DNA of 64,000 nucleotides from Rothia nasimurium (lineage in GTDB: Bacteria > Actinomycetota > Actinomycetes > Actinomycetales > Micrococcaceae): the NCBI RefSeq assembly GCF_928392795.1, contig NZ_CAKMTJ010000003.1, forward strand, positions 1-64,000, read 5' to 3'. Under the pieces are notes generated by a model. That model did no database searches and was not told where the DNA came from. It saw only the letters and a program-made list of their open reading frames with translations. The translations under genes and the position numbers were made by a program. Shown here piece after piece: positions 42,608 to 52,967 of the stretch; the stretch's first letter is position 1; every line of letters starts with the position of its first letter.

Positions 42608-43725
42608 ATTCCAGCCTGCCGGTAGCGCTGCACTGCGTACCGGTACCCGAATTTGGCGGTGTAGCCCGGCATATCAGCGACCTCACTGAAGCCGGGCTAC
42701 CCGGCTATCACCTCGTGATTCTCTGCCCTGCAGGCGCCCTGTCAGCGCGGCTCAAAGAGCTGGGGGCGGACGTCCGCGAAGCCGACTTTGGCACAGGCGC
42801 CGGGTTCGCGGCGTCCTTGCGTACGCTAGATACCCTCATTGACGACCATAAACCGGCCATCGTCCACTCGCACCTGGCCTATGCCGATGTGGTAGCGGCA
42901 GCTGCCGTCAACCTCCGGAAGGCCCGCAAACTTGTTCGCCGCGGAACCTATGTACCAACGCTGTTCACCACAGAGCACGGTATCGCTGGGGACGACGCAG
43001 TCTATCACGGTGCCTCCTGGCGTTCACATCTGATGGAAACCGTACACCGGGTGCGTCTGTGGGGAACCGACGGCAAGATTGCTGTGTCGCAGTCAACCGC
43101 TGACCAGATGAAGCGAAAGTGGGACGCTCGCGGCGTCAAGGTGGTCTATAACGGAATCAATGCCGCCGAAACCCAGCAAGCTGTTGCCGGCCACCGTATC
43201 AAGGCAGAGGAGGGTGCGCTCCGCGTGCTGTCCCTAGCACGTTTAGCTCCAGAAAAAGGGCTTGATATTTTGGTGGAGGCTTTCGCCCAGGTGCGTGAGC
43301 AGGTTCCGGGGGCACATTTGGAAGTTGCCGGGGCAGGTGAACTGAAGGGCACCCTTGCCCAACAGGTAGCTGATCTAGGGCTTGAGGACTCAGTAAGTTT
43401 CCCTGGATTTGTTAACCCTGTTGAGGCTATGGGTCGGGCGGACGTGCTGGTGCAGCTTTCTGTCTGGGAGAACTGCTCTTACACCCTGCTGGACGCTAAG
43501 GCCGCAGGCCTGGCTGTTGTCGCAACAGCTGTGGGCGGTAACCCTGAGATTCTTGACGGTTCTGAGCTGGTGCCCTCGCTGAATCAGATGAATCGAGGGG
43601 CTGCTGTTGCAGCTGTTGCCCAAAAGATTCTGGAGGTTAAGGAGTCTTCTAACAAACCCTTGAACTGGGTGAGTATAGATGAAATGGGGCGGCAAACAGT
43701 TGGTCTGTACAGGGAGGTAAGCTGA
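42598..43725 (+). CDS. Glycosyltransferase family 4
   Basis: 375 residues; the GTG start overlaps the end of the NeuB fusion by 10 nt. Domain 1 has VPEFGGVARHISDL and VHSHLAYADVVAA; domain 2 has VLSLARLAPEKGLDILVEAF, LEVAGAGELK, VSFPGFVNP, and QLSVWENCSYTLLDAKAAGLAVVAT. A typical retaining GT4 enzyme for surface glycan assembly. Composition is core-like at the start and becomes AT-richer toward the end. Confidence 0.89.
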   Translation: MAVDSSLPVALHCVPVPEFGGVARHISDLTEAGLPGYHLVILCPAGALSARLKELGADVREADFGTGAGFAASLRTLDTLIDDHKPAIVHSHLAYADVVAAAAVNLRKARKLVRRGTYVPTLFTTEHGIAGDDAVYHGASWRSHLMETVHRVRLWGTDGKIAVSQSTADQMKRKWDARGVKVVYNGINAAETQQAVAGHRIKAEEGALRVLSLARLAPEKGLDILVEAFAQVREQVPGAHLEVAGAGELKGTLAQQVADLGLEDSVSFPGFVNPVEAMGRADVLVQLSVWENCSYTLLDAKAAGLAVVATAVGGNPEILDGSELVPSLNQMNRGAAVAAVAQKILEVKESSNKPLNWVSIDEMGRQTVGLYREVS

Positions 43726-43726
43726 A

Positions 43727-44974
43727 ATGGCTTTGGTCGGAGTAAGCGAGCATGGCAAGCTCACTGTGGGAGAAAAAACCCTGGGAGAACTCGCTCGTGA
43801 GGCAGGTGAGAAAGCTAAAGTAGAAGCCTCACAGATAAGGTTGCCGGAGTTCTTGCTCTTTGCCTCACTGATTTACGGGCAGCCTGTCACAGGGGTGGGC
43901 CTGCCCTTTAACCAGCTCATGGTATTTGTAATTGTTGGTTACGCGTTAACCCGCAAACCTGTCTTTGAGCTGGGTAAGTGGTCGAGGCTTTTTATGGTGC
44001 TTGGGCTGCTACTGGCCTATGTTGCTGTGGTGTCAGCTTTTGCAGATCCGAGCGAATACGCTGCTGACTGGATGAGACGCTTGCTGCGTTTGATTGCTAC
44101 TACCGGGCTAATCTATGTCATAGCGGTAGGGCAATTACACCTGAGATCGGCAATCTTGGGGTACTCTACCGCCTTGCTTGTTAACGCTGGACTATTTTTT
44201 GCAGGTCTTGCACAAGATAACTATGGTGGGTATCTTACTGGCTATCTAGGAGATAAAAACTATGCAGGTCTGGTCCACGCTTTATTTGCCCTGCTAGTAA
44301 TGACTACTCTCATTAAACGTTGGCAGCAGATTGTAGTACTTATCGTTTCGTCCTTCTTACTCTGGGAAACTGGCTCGCGCACATCACTGGCAGCTCTTCT
44401 CTTCGCGTATTTATGGATTGTGCTTGCACCTCGTCTGGTACCCGTGGCTAAAGTAGCGCTTCTTGGAGCGTTCTGGTGGGCAATTGGTTTTGTTACCGAG
44501 GATTTCGCAGACTCTTCAGTGTTCGGTGATCGAAGCGGAACAGATGCACTGCGCGCTCGAATTGATGAAATGTCATTGGCTAAGGTTCATGAAACTGGAT
44601 TTTTTGGACAGGGACTGGGTGAAGCTTACGTATATGACTCTACGCTAGAGCGCACCTGGTTTTTCCATAACTCCTACTGGGCAGCCTTCGTTGAAGGCGG
44701 GTGGATCTGGGCCGTTGGGCTAGTGGCACTTACTTTGCTAGTTTTCGTACGTCCTTTATCGAAAAATAACGGGTGGACTACCCATCAAATCATCAGCCAA
44801 GGGGTAGGTATTGCTCTGCTAGTATGCGCGTTACGCCTTGGAGAAGTTTTCTATACCCTCCCGTGGGCTATATGTCTGGGATATGCGATAAGAACATGGG
44901 TGGTAGCACAGCGAGAGAATCGGTCTGTTGATTTATTTGGGTATGATCAGAAGATACGTGACCGGAAGGTATAG
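43727..44974 (+). CDS. O-antigen-ligase/Wzy-like polysaccharide polymerase
   Basis: 415 residues with about ten transmembrane helices. The large external loop late in the protein (about 255-320) contains GDRSGTDALRARIDEM and GFFGQGLGEAYVYDS…FFHNSYWAAFVEGG, the pattern of the Wzy_C/O-antigen ligase family (H-N before a helix). ETGSRTSLAALLF is the conserved SR(S/T) segment. It probably polymerises repeat units outside the membrane. The ATG has GGGAGG upstream and follows the previous stop by 1 nt. Confidence 0.82.
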   Translation: MALVGVSEHGKLTVGEKTLGELAREAGEKAKVEASQIRLPEFLLFASLIYGQPVTGVGLPFNQLMVFVIVGYALTRKPVFELGKWSRLFMVLGLLLAYVAVVSAFADPSEYAADWMRRLLRLIATTGLIYVIAVGQLHLRSAILGYSTALLVNAGLFFAGLAQDNYGGYLTGYLGDKNYAGLVHALFALLVMTTLIKRWQQIVVLIVSSFLLWETGSRTSLAALLFAYLWIVLAPRLVPVAKVALLGAFWWAIGFVTEDFADSSVFGDRSGTDALRARIDEMSLAKVHETGFFGQGLGEAYVYDSTLERTWFFHNSYWAAFVEGGWIWAVGLVALTLLVFVRPLSKNNGWTTHQIISQGVGIALLVCALRLGEVFYTLPWAICLGYAIRTWVVAQRENRSVDLFGYDQKIRDRKV

Positions 44975-44979
44975 TACGT

Positions 44980-46023
44980 ATGGAATTTTATATAGCCTCT
45001 AACAATGGTGAAATTGGTGGTGGGGAAGTGATGCTTCTTCACATTGCGCGTGCTGCACGATCGCTGGGTCATAAAATCACAATTATTGGTCCTGCTCAGC
45101 CGGCAGAACTTATTGAAGCAGCCCAAGATGAAGGCTTTTCAACCGTCACAATACCTGCTACTAACCGCAAAGCCTATATGCTTGGATTGCGAGCCTGGCG
45201 TGCCCGCAACAAACAAAAGTTATTGTGGTGTAACGGCCTTGTTCCCGCACTAGCAACCGCCGGTGACAAAAATAGGATTGTTCACCTACACCAGCTCCCT
45301 ACAGGTTTGCAGCGCCAAGCTTTTACCCTTGCGCGGCAGGGAGCAAAGAAAGTACTTGTACCCAGCCACCTCGTAGCTTCTCGTATTAAAAAAAGCCTCG
45401 TATTTGAGAACTGGGTTACCGAGGTGCCGCAAAAAAGGAACCTGTGCTTAGAGGGGGACACCGTACGTTTAGGGTTTCTGGGGAGACCTTCCCTCATCAA
45501 AGGCACTCATACTTTGGCACAGGCCATAAAATCTCTAAATGAAAACGATAATAAGTGTCATTTTCAGCTCGTAGTTGGTGGTGAATCAAAATTTATCGAC
45601 GAGAAAAGTGCAGATCAGATCGATAAATCATTTGCTGAACTAGGTGATGACGTAACTCTATTAGGATGGGTTGCCCCAGAAGAACTCTTTTCGCAGATCG
45701 ATATTCTTGTTGTCCCATCTGAGATTGAAGAATCTTTTGGGCTGGTAGCTATCGAAGCTATGAGTGCTCATCAGCCACTTATTATTTCAGATGCCGGTGC
45801 GCTACCTGAAGTTGTGGGAAATACGTATCCCTGGATTTTTCCGCAAGGTAATATAGCTGAACTTGCAACTAAGGTTATGGATTTGACCCATCAAATTAGA
45901 ACGGATAAAAAAAATACCGACGAACAGTTAGCAGCCAGTTACTGGCGCTGGCACGAGAATTACTCACCTGAAGCTGGAAAAGAGCGCCTTCGAATTCTAC
46001 TTGAAACACTTGAAAGAAACTAA
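44980..46023 (+). CDS. Glycosyltransferase family 4
   Basis: 347 residues. N-terminal SNNGEIGGGEVMLLHIARA (GGGE motif), KLLWCNGL, VPSHLVASRI; second domain with VRLGFLGRPSLIKGTHTLAQAI, FQLVVGGE, VTLLGWVAPEELFSQIDIL, and VPSEIEESFGLVAIEAMSAHQPLI. These are standard GT4 donor-site features (E-x7-E). It starts 6 nt after the Wzy-like gene. AT-rich. Confidence 0.9.
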   Translation: MEFYIASNNGEIGGGEVMLLHIARAARSLGHKITIIGPAQPAELIEAAQDEGFSTVTIPATNRKAYMLGLRAWRARNKQKLLWCNGLVPALATAGDKNRIVHLHQLPTGLQRQAFTLARQGAKKVLVPSHLVASRIKKSLVFENWVTEVPQKRNLCLEGDTVRLGFLGRPSLIKGTHTLAQAIKSLNENDNKCHFQLVVGGESKFIDEKSADQIDKSFAELGDDVTLLGWVAPEELFSQIDILVVPSEIEESFGLVAIEAMSAHQPLIISDAGALPEVVGNTYPWIFPQGNIAELATKVMDLTHQIRTDKKNTDEQLAASYWRWHENYSPEAGKERLRILLETLERN

Positions 46024-46030
46024 ATAAACT

Positions 46031-46975
46031 ATGAGCACTTACTCAGCTGCCGTTATTATCCCAACAAGGGGAGGCGCCACTAAACTGCATTTTCCTCTCG
46101 ATGCCTTGGAACAACAAACTGAAAAAGATTTTCAGGTCATCGTAGTCATCGATGGCGATATCGACCAATCGGCTGAAGTCGTTCAAAAATATATTGACCG
46201 CGGTACCCTTAACCTTTCAATGATTGTCTTCAAGGAAAACCGCGGACGGGTTGCAGCCCTCAACGCTGGGCATCGAGCTGCAGATGCAGATGTGCTTATT
46301 AGATGCGACGATGATCTTCAGCCAGCTCCTCACTATGTGCAGCAGCACCTTAGCCACTACAAGGACGGCAGGCAAGTAGGGGTTATCGGTATTTATAACA
46401 ATATCTTCCCAGAAACACCTTATGCACGAGTCTACGGCCGTTATCGCGATCAGAAGTTCAGGGAGGATGCCTACTCTGCCGAGCAGACCAAGCGATGGAT
46501 ATATTGGGCAGGAAATGTCTCTATGACACGTGAGCTCTTTAACCAGCTAGGGGGCTATGATGAACGCTATCGTTTATACGGTTGGGAAGACGTAGATATG
46601 GGGTATAGGGTGCACGGAGCAGGTGCTGAAATTATTATTGACCCTGAACTAGCTACCCCTCATTATGTTGCTGCAACAACCACAGCTATACGAGCCAAAC
46701 GAGCACTTTACTCCGGAGCTGCTCGTAACCTCTTCACAAAGAAGCATGGATCTCTAAGTCTCCCCCCTGTATCTCCAGCAGGACTGTGGGGGGTAGCTGT
46801 ACGAATACTTGCTCGAGTAAGCACAGAAGCTAGCGTAAAATTGATGGGTAAAACGGTTGATGCAGTAGCTGAAAAAATACCTACTTCTCTAGCTGAAAAG
46901 CTCATTTCCCTCATCGTGGAATCAGCGAGCTATGCAGGTATCAACCACCCTCACCGTGCACAGAAAACCTTCTAA
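46031..46975 (+). CDS. Glycosyltransferase family 2 (with galactosyltransferase-type C-terminal segment)
   Basis: 314 residues. GT-A motifs: AVIIPTRGGATKLHFPLDAL, VVIDGDIDQSAE, NRGRVAALNAGHRAA, the metal motif RCDDDL, and WAGNVSMTRELFNQLGGYDERYRLYGWEDVDMGYRV, which matches the Glyco_transf_7C region. The C-terminal 80 residues are amphipathic. It follows the preceding gene by 7 nt. Substrate unknown. Confidence 0.9.
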   Translation: MSTYSAAVIIPTRGGATKLHFPLDALEQQTEKDFQVIVVIDGDIDQSAEVVQKYIDRGTLNLSMIVFKENRGRVAALNAGHRAADADVLIRCDDDLQPAPHYVQQHLSHYKDGRQVGVIGIYNNIFPETPYARVYGRYRDQKFREDAYSAEQTKRWIYWAGNVSMTRELFNQLGGYDERYRLYGWEDVDMGYRVHGAGAEIIIDPELATPHYVAATTTAIRAKRALYSGAARNLFTKKHGSLSLPPVSPAGLWGVAVRILARVSTEASVKLMGKTVDAVAEKIPTSLAEKLISLIVESASYAGINHPHRAQKTF

Positions 46976-46991
46976 TCGAAAGAGCCGCCCC

Positions 46992-48116
46992 ATGCGTCCT
47001 GATCATGAATCGCCTGCCACGAAGCGGCCCCCAATCGCTATAGCCCATGATTACCTCACTCAACGCGGCGGCGCTGAGCGAGTAGTACTTGCTCTTCACA
47101 AGGCTTTTCCTGATGCTCCCATCTACACCACCCTTTACGACCCTGAAAATACCTACCCAGAATTTAAAAACTGTACAGTTATCACCTCACCTCTTAACAG
47201 GGTTTCGCTTTTTCGTAAAGACCACCGCTTAGCATTACCCTTACTCCCTTACTTTTCGAGTAAGCTCCGCGTTGATGCAGAAAAAGTTGTTGTTTCAAGT
47301 ACCGGTTGGGCACATGGCTTTGACCTACCGCAACGAAGCTTCGTCTACTGCCACTCTCCGGCCCGGTGGATTTACCTTACCGACCAGTACATGGGGCACC
47401 GAATCAACAAGGGAATCGCCAGAGTCTTCAAAATGATGCGACCTTTCCTACGTCAATGGGACCGCAGGGCCGCTAACCGTCATTCTCACTACGTTGCAAA
47501 TTCATCAACGATTCAGCAGCGAATATTTGATGTTTACGGCAAACGCGTTAACATCATTTTCCCCCCTTACTCGATGAGCGACCAGGGCAAGCAAGAACCT
47601 ATTCCGGGGCTCGAAGAGTTCATGAAGGATGGTTACTTTCTTATCGTCTCTAGGCTGCTGCCCTACAAGAATGTGCAGTACGCAGTTGAGGCTTTTGCGG
47701 GGAGCAACCAAAAGCTCCTGGTGATTGGTGCTGGCCCCATGAAAAACGAGCTCGAAGCCCAAGCAACCGAAAACGTGGCTTTCGCATCGAATCTATCCGA
47801 TGAGCAAATGCAGTTTGCCTATGCGAACTCGAAAGCACTTTTGGCTGTATCTCATGAAGATTTTGGTATCACTCCGCTTGAAGGTGGAGCATTCGGTAAG
47901 CCTACTATTGCACTTCAAGCCGGTGGTTTCCTCGACACTATTGTTGAAGGAAAAACCGGGATATTTATCAAAACCCCCAGCGCAACAGATATCAGGTTGG
48001 CTGTGGAAAGTTTCGAAGAAAAAAACTTTTCATCTCAGCAGATCAAAGAACATGTTCAGCAATTTAGCGAGGAACGCTTTATCGCTCAAATTAAAGGTCA
48101 GCTTAATAACCTATAG
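46992..48116 (+). CDS. Glycosyltransferase family 4
   Basis: 374 residues from the ATG at 46992; an earlier ATG at 46932 would overlap the previous gene by 44 nt. N-terminal IAIAHDYLTQRGGAERVVLALHKAFPDAPIYT is the classical GGAE opening. Then VYCHSPARWIYLTDQYMG, YFLIVSRLLPYKNVQYAVEAF, LLVIGAGPMKNEL, VAFASNLSDEQMQFAYANSKALL, and HEDFGITPLEGGAFGKPTIAL. Such enzymes are often mannosyl- or rhamnosyltransferases. Last gene of the forward-strand glycan operon. Confidence 0.9.
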   Translation: MRPDHESPATKRPPIAIAHDYLTQRGGAERVVLALHKAFPDAPIYTTLYDPENTYPEFKNCTVITSPLNRVSLFRKDHRLALPLLPYFSSKLRVDAEKVVVSSTGWAHGFDLPQRSFVYCHSPARWIYLTDQYMGHRINKGIARVFKMMRPFLRQWDRRAANRHSHYVANSSTIQQRIFDVYGKRVNIIFPPYSMSDQGKQEPIPGLEEFMKDGYFLIVSRLLPYKNVQYAVEAFAGSNQKLLVIGAGPMKNELEAQATENVAFASNLSDEQMQFAYANSKALLAVSHEDFGITPLEGGAFGKPTIALQAGGFLDTIVEGKTGIFIKTPSATDIRLAVESFEEKNFSSQQIKEHVQQFSEERFIAQIKGQLNNL

Positions 48117-48135
48117 CAACAGGTCCAGTAGCGGC

Positions 48136-48168
48136 AGGGGAGTGAACGATACTTTCAGTTCCTCCCCT
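48136..48168 (+). terminator. Terminator between the glycan operon and the convergent pqqD-like gene
   Basis: AGGGGAG-TGAAC pairs with GTTC-CTCCCCT around a 10-nt loop; a TT follows. It lies between stops at 48116 and 48182 and may serve both strands. Confidence 0.6.
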
Positions 48169-48181
48169 TGGCCAGGGACAT

Positions 48182-48484
48182 TTACAGGGGTGTATTTTCT
48201 TCTGTAAAAATTAGTCCCTGTTGCTCTAGCGAGTCGAGAAAACTAAAAACACTCTCTGCCACAGTCTCGCGGGGCACCCCATAGATATCAGTTATTTCAG
48301 CAATAATCGCTTCCGTGGTTGTTGCTTCCTCTAGAATTTCCCAAATGACGGCACTCGGGCCGTTGAGTACAGCAATCTCTGAAGTGTTCAGGTTTGCCAC
48401 GTAGGATGCGTTATCCGCAATAGCATCATGTTCGAAGCTAAGCACAAAAGCTACATGGGGAGCGCGTCGGTACAGGGTAGACAC
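48182..48484 (-). CDS. PqqD-like peptide-recognition (RRE) protein
   Basis: 100 residues. It matches the PqqD family, winged-helix proteins that bind leader peptides in RiPP pathways: YVANLNTSEIAVLNGPSAVIWEILEEATTTEAIIAEI, then TVAESVFSFLDSLEQQGLI. It sits 3 nt after the nucleotidyltransferase gene and ends facing the glycan operon. PqqD-like plus nucleotidyltransferase pairs also occur in exopolysaccharide loci and in some lasso-peptide clusters. No precursor peptide, protease, or cyclase is visible here, so the partner is unknown. Confidence 0.75.
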   Translation of the reverse strand: MSTLYRRAPHVAFVLSFEHDAIADNASYVANLNTSEIAVLNGPSAVIWEILEEATTTEAIIAEITDIYGVPRETVAESVFSFLDSLEQQGLIFTEENTPL

Positions 48485-48487
48485 TTC

Positions 48488-49339
48488 TTATTTCCTCCGT
48501 GACAGGTTGAGAACTGCAAAACGGCTAAAGAACTTTTCCCAAATTTCCTTTTTGCTAGGTTCATGCCCCAGTTCCATCGCAAGGTGATCCTTATTAACAA
48601 GGAAGATGCTAATCAAGACGTGGAGCTTTTCTTTGAGCCCCTGCGCATGGTCAAACCGTGCTTTCCAACGGATATGGTCAGGAGTATCTTCTGAAACAGA
48701 TTTCCAGAGAAGATAGTCAGGGTGACGTTTGAATAAATCTAGTTCGCCCATAGCTGCGGCAAATGCTACCTCGGCTTGTAGGTCAGGTAGGCGCTTACGC
48801 ATTTCATCCCATTCACTGGGGGAGAGCGTTTCTTCCAGATAAGTGATATCAGGGTTCATAGTAGCAGTGGAGCGAGCACCATGTACTACTACAATGATGC
48901 GGGAATCAACCAATGAGGGTAGCTGGCAAGGGTAGTGAGCGATATGTCTCGTACGGCGTTGAATCCACAGCGTCTCGAAAGCTGATCCGTCGGAGTTCCC
49001 AATACCCGGAAAATAGCGGTGTATATCGACTAACCCCCATGATCCGTGGTAGAGGGTCATAGCATGTTCAAAAATTGACCCGGTTTCAAAGTGGGTAAGA
49101 ATTCTCCAGCCATCTGCCAAAGCCCCCTCAACGAACCGATCAAGATGTTCTGGTCGCACTAGTAAGTCAACATCAGTGCTTGAGCGGCCTGGGCGATACA
49201 CCTCATGTGCGAAGGCATACCCTTTGACATGAAGAACATCAACTTTTAGGCGGTTAGCAAGGTGCTGAAAATATGCATGCGAAAGCTGTATGCGGATGGG
49301 AAGCGGGACATCCTGGAGCTGCATTGGCATATCCGTCAT
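48488..49339 (-). CDS. Nucleotidyltransferase family protein (NTP_transf_5-like)
   Basis: 283 residues. The nucleotidyltransferase site is visible as VLHVKGYAFAHEVYRPG and RSSTDVDLLVRPEHLDRFVEGAL (D-x-D), followed by HYTLYHGSW-like VDIHRYFPG. The C-terminal half is helical with many charged residues and resembles a substrate-holding domain. The family's substrates are undefined. Co-transcribed with the PqqD-like gene and located beside the Wzz/BY-kinase, which points to a role in polysaccharide modification or regulation. Confidence 0.75.
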   Translation of the reverse strand: MTDMPMQLQDVPLPIRIQLSHAYFQHLANRLKVDVLHVKGYAFAHEVYRPGRSSTDVDLLVRPEHLDRFVEGALADGWRILTHFETGSIFEHAMTLYHGSWGLVDIHRYFPGIGNSDGSAFETLWIQRRTRHIAHYPCQLPSLVDSRIIVVVHGARSTATMNPDITYLEETLSPSEWDEMRKRLPDLQAEVAFAAAMGELDLFKRHPDYLLWKSVSEDTPDHIRWKARFDHAQGLKEKLHVLISIFLVNKDHLAMELGHEPSKKEIWEKFFSRFAVLNLSRRK

Positions 49340-49387
49340 TATGTTTTATCCTCAGTCAGTTTACGGCTTATAGGAGCCTGTTATACA

Positions 49388-49427
49388 GTTTATGCCAGCT
49401 AGTAGCGAATGCTGAGCTGGCATAAAC
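49388..49427 (-). terminator. Hairpin after the Wzz/BY-kinase gene
   Basis: A perfect 13-bp inverted repeat, GTTTATGCCAGCT / AGCTGGCATAAAC, with a 14-nt loop lies between the kinase stop (49451) and the nucleotidyltransferase start (49339). The bases beyond it on the reverse strand (TGTATAAC) are not a strong U-tract, so partial readthrough into the next gene is likely. Confidence 0.55.
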
Positions 49428-49450
49428 CGTAACGGCTCTTAGAGATTTAG

Positions 49451-50869
49451 TTAGGAGCTAGTCTTAGCTTTCTTCTTCCTTTGGCCCTTTTTCTTGCCGT
49501 CCTGAGCGTCCTGACCATAGTAACTGGTGTATGCTCCCGTTGAGCTGTACGCAAAGCCGTAGTAGGAATTGCCCAACCCCGTACGAGGTGCCCTGTTAAT
49601 CACAACTCCCAGGAGCGTAGCGTTTACCTTACGAAGGTTAGCTGCTGCTTCTGCAAGGTTCTCCTTGCGAGTCTTCCCGACAGTTCCAACAAGAACAACG
49701 CCGTCAACGGCTGTTGAAAGTAGAGTAGCGTCAGTTACAGGGAGTACCGGGGGAACATCAACAATGACCGTGAATTCGCTGGAGAGCTCTGAAATAAGCT
49801 GGCGCATCTTATCTGAGCCAAGAAGCTCAGAGGGATTAGGGGGAATACGGCCGGCAGGCAAAATAAAGAGCTGAGTATCTTCAAACTGACGAACTGCATC
49901 AGCTAGCTCAACTTGCCCAGCTAGCACCTGGGTTAGACCAACCTTTGAGTCAATCTTGAACTTCTTCGCAATGGTGGGACGACGAAGATCAGCATCGATG
50001 ATAATGACAGGAGCACCGGCATCAGCAAGCGCCCTGGCAATAGAGGTTGACACAGTTGACTTGCCTTCGCCCGGTTCGGCAGAAGTGACAATCAGAGATT
50101 TGGGCGGGTTATCGACGTTAACGAACCGGAGATTGGTGCGCATCTGCCTGATAGCCTCTTGAGCTACATGGTCGTTGTTAGCGCGTAGGATATTTTCTTC
50201 GGTGAGCTCGTCAGAGACCGGAAGAACCCCGAGCACACCGGCCTCTGTTGCCTTAGTGGCATCGTCGCGGGTGCGGAGCTTGGTATCAACAGTTCGTCGC
50301 AACAAAACAGTAGCAAATACAAGAGCCAGTCCTCCCGCAGCGCCTACAAGAATTAGTTTTCTTGTATCAGGGCTGATGGGAGCAGAGCTTAACCCTGCGT
50401 CTTCCAAGGGGATAACGCGAACAGTACTTGACCCCTCCAGATCGTTAACTACCTTAGCAACTGCTTCGAGCGAGCTATTAGCGAGTGCTTGAGCAGTCTC
50501 TGGGGTACTTCCAGTGGCTGTCACTCTGATAAGAGCTGAGCTGGCGTCTACAGCGGCAGTAAGGTTGCCCTGTACCTGACCACGGGTAAGGTTAAGCTCC
50601 GGGTTAGCTGCAATAATTTCGTCAGCTACGGGACCGCTGTTAACAAAGGCAAGATATGCATTAGCCTTTTCTTTAGCTGCAGCTGAGCCTGAGATAACGT
50701 CACCGATTCCGGCGCCGTCGCCTACGGTGACGTATCCCGTCGAAGAAGAAGAATACACGCGAGGCTGCAGTAAAGAATAACCAAAACCCAGAAGTGCACC
50801 GACAACGAGGCCAATCAAGAGAAGTTTCAGGTTGGCGCGGAGCATGCGCAGGAAATCAAGTATGGTCAT
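49451..50869 (-). CDS. Polysaccharide co-polymerase with BY-kinase (Wzz-Wzc/CpsCD-like)
   Basis: 472 residues. An N-terminal Wzz domain lies between two helices (about 15-34 and 170-190). The cytoplasmic bacterial tyrosine kinase has Walker A SAEPGEGKSTV, Walker A' VIIIDADLRRPT, and Walker B VIVDVPPVLP. The C-terminus holds a Tyr cluster (NSYYGFAYSSTGAYTSYYG) for autophosphorylation and a Lys-rich end. It controls chain length and export of surface polysaccharide; the LMW phosphatase at 30828 is a plausible antagonist. Start ATG at 50869. Confidence 0.93.
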   Translation of the reverse strand: MTILDFLRMLRANLKLLLIGLVVGALLGFGYSLLQPRVYSSSSTGYVTVGDGAGIGDVISGSAAAKEKANAYLAFVNSGPVADEIIAANPELNLTRGQVQGNLTAAVDASSALIRVTATGSTPETAQALANSSLEAVAKVVNDLEGSSTVRVIPLEDAGLSSAPISPDTRKLILVGAAGGLALVFATVLLRRTVDTKLRTRDDATKATEAGVLGVLPVSDELTEENILRANNDHVAQEAIRQMRTNLRFVNVDNPPKSLIVTSAEPGEGKSTVSTSIARALADAGAPVIIIDADLRRPTIAKKFKIDSKVGLTQVLAGQVELADAVRQFEDTQLFILPAGRIPPNPSELLGSDKMRQLISELSSEFTVIVDVPPVLPVTDATLLSTAVDGVVLVGTVGKTRKENLAEAAANLRKVNATLLGVVINRAPRTGLGNSYYGFAYSSTGAYTSYYGQDAQDGKKKGQRKKKAKTSS

Positions 50870-51025
50870 AGATGCCCTAAAGGATAGCAGTGGAACGAGT
50901 CAGGGGCTGGTTCTGCCCCGGACCCCGACAATTATTCTAACAACGAATACCCCAGGCAAAGAGGTAACAGAGCTCAGTAAGAGTATGGCTGACCCCACTC
51001 CTTCAATCTGCCTGTGTTTTCGAAG

Positions 51026-51886
51026 TTATTTTAGAAGGCTCAGCAGGTAAGCGCCGTAACCGCTTTTAACGAGAGGCTGGGCTAGTTCTTCAAGACGAGC
51101 ATCATCAATCCACCCCATGCGCCAGCCGATTTCTTCGGGGGATCCGATGGAGAGACCCTGACGGGCTTGCACAGTACGAATGAAGCTAGTTGCATCTGCA
51201 AGAGAATCAAAGGTGCCGGTATCGAGCCATGCAGTGCCGCGGGGAAGCACTTCTACCCGGAGCTTTCCTTGCTCAAGATAAATGCGATTAAGGTCGGTAA
51301 TTTCTAGCTCACCACGAAGCGAAGGCTTAATGGCTTTTGCATATTCAACGACGTTGTTGTCGTAAAAGTAAAGACCGGGAATCGCATAATCACTCTTGGG
51401 ACTTTCCGGCTTCTCCTCAATCGAGACGGCCTTGAAGTCCTCATCGAATTCAACGACTCCATAGGCAGTCGGGTCTGCAACGCGGTAGCCGAAAACAGCT
51501 GCGCCATCGACATTGTTGTACTTGCGAAGTTGAGTGCCTAGACCGGGGCCGTAGAAAATATTATCGCCCAGTACCAGGGCAGCAGAATCGTTGCCGATAT
51601 GGTCTTCCCCCAGGATAAAAGCCTGGGCTAGACCGTCTGGGGAGGGCTGAACCTTGTAGCTGAAGTTAACGCCGAACTGAGAACCATCCCCCAGTAGTCG
51701 CTGAAACTGTTCCTGATCCTGCGGGGTAGTGATAATCAGAATATCCTGAATACCCGCGAGCATGAGGGTAGAGATGGGGTAGTAAATCATCGGTTTGTCG
51801 TAAACCGGAGTGAGTTGTTTGCTGATGCCGAGTGTAATGGGGTGGAGGCGTGAGCCGGTACCACCTGCGAGTAAAATTCCCTTCAT
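51026..51886 (-). CDS. rmlA: Glucose-1-phosphate thymidylyltransferase
   Basis: 286 residues from the ATG at 51886 ([16 protein letters not shown]). Makes dTDP-glucose, the first step of dTDP-L-rhamnose synthesis. Motifs: [53 protein letters not shown], and [21 protein letters not shown] box lies 6 nt upstream, close to the leaderless spacing used by other genes. Divergent from rmlB with an 82-bp gap. Confidence 0.95.
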   Translation of the reverse strand: MKGILLAGGTGSRLHPITLGISKQLTPVYDKPMIYYPISTLMLAGIQDILIITTPQDQEQFQRLLGDGSQFGVNFSYKVQPSPDGLAQAFILGEDHIGNDSAALVLGDNIFYGPGLGTQLRKYNNVDGAAVFGYRVADPTAYGVVEFDEDFKAVSIEEKPESPKSDYAIPGLYFYDNNVVEYAKAIKPSLRGELEITDLNRIYLEQGKLRVEVLPRGTAWLDTGTFDSLADATSFIRTVQARQGLSIGSPEEIGWRMGWIDDARLEELAQPLVKSGYGAYLLSLLK

Positions 51887-51947
51887 ACCCCTATTCTGGC
51901 ATGAACACCACATTTTCAGGGGCTAGCGGAAACCCAAAATAGGGTGA

Positions 51948-52966
<1,019 letters not shown>

Positions 52967-52967
<1 letters not shown>

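Noticed and set aside
48117-49450. Lasso-peptide or other RiPP cluster around the PqqD-like gene
   Set aside because: No precursor-sized gene, transglutaminase-like protease, or cyclase is present in the flanking gaps (48117-48181 and 49340-49450).
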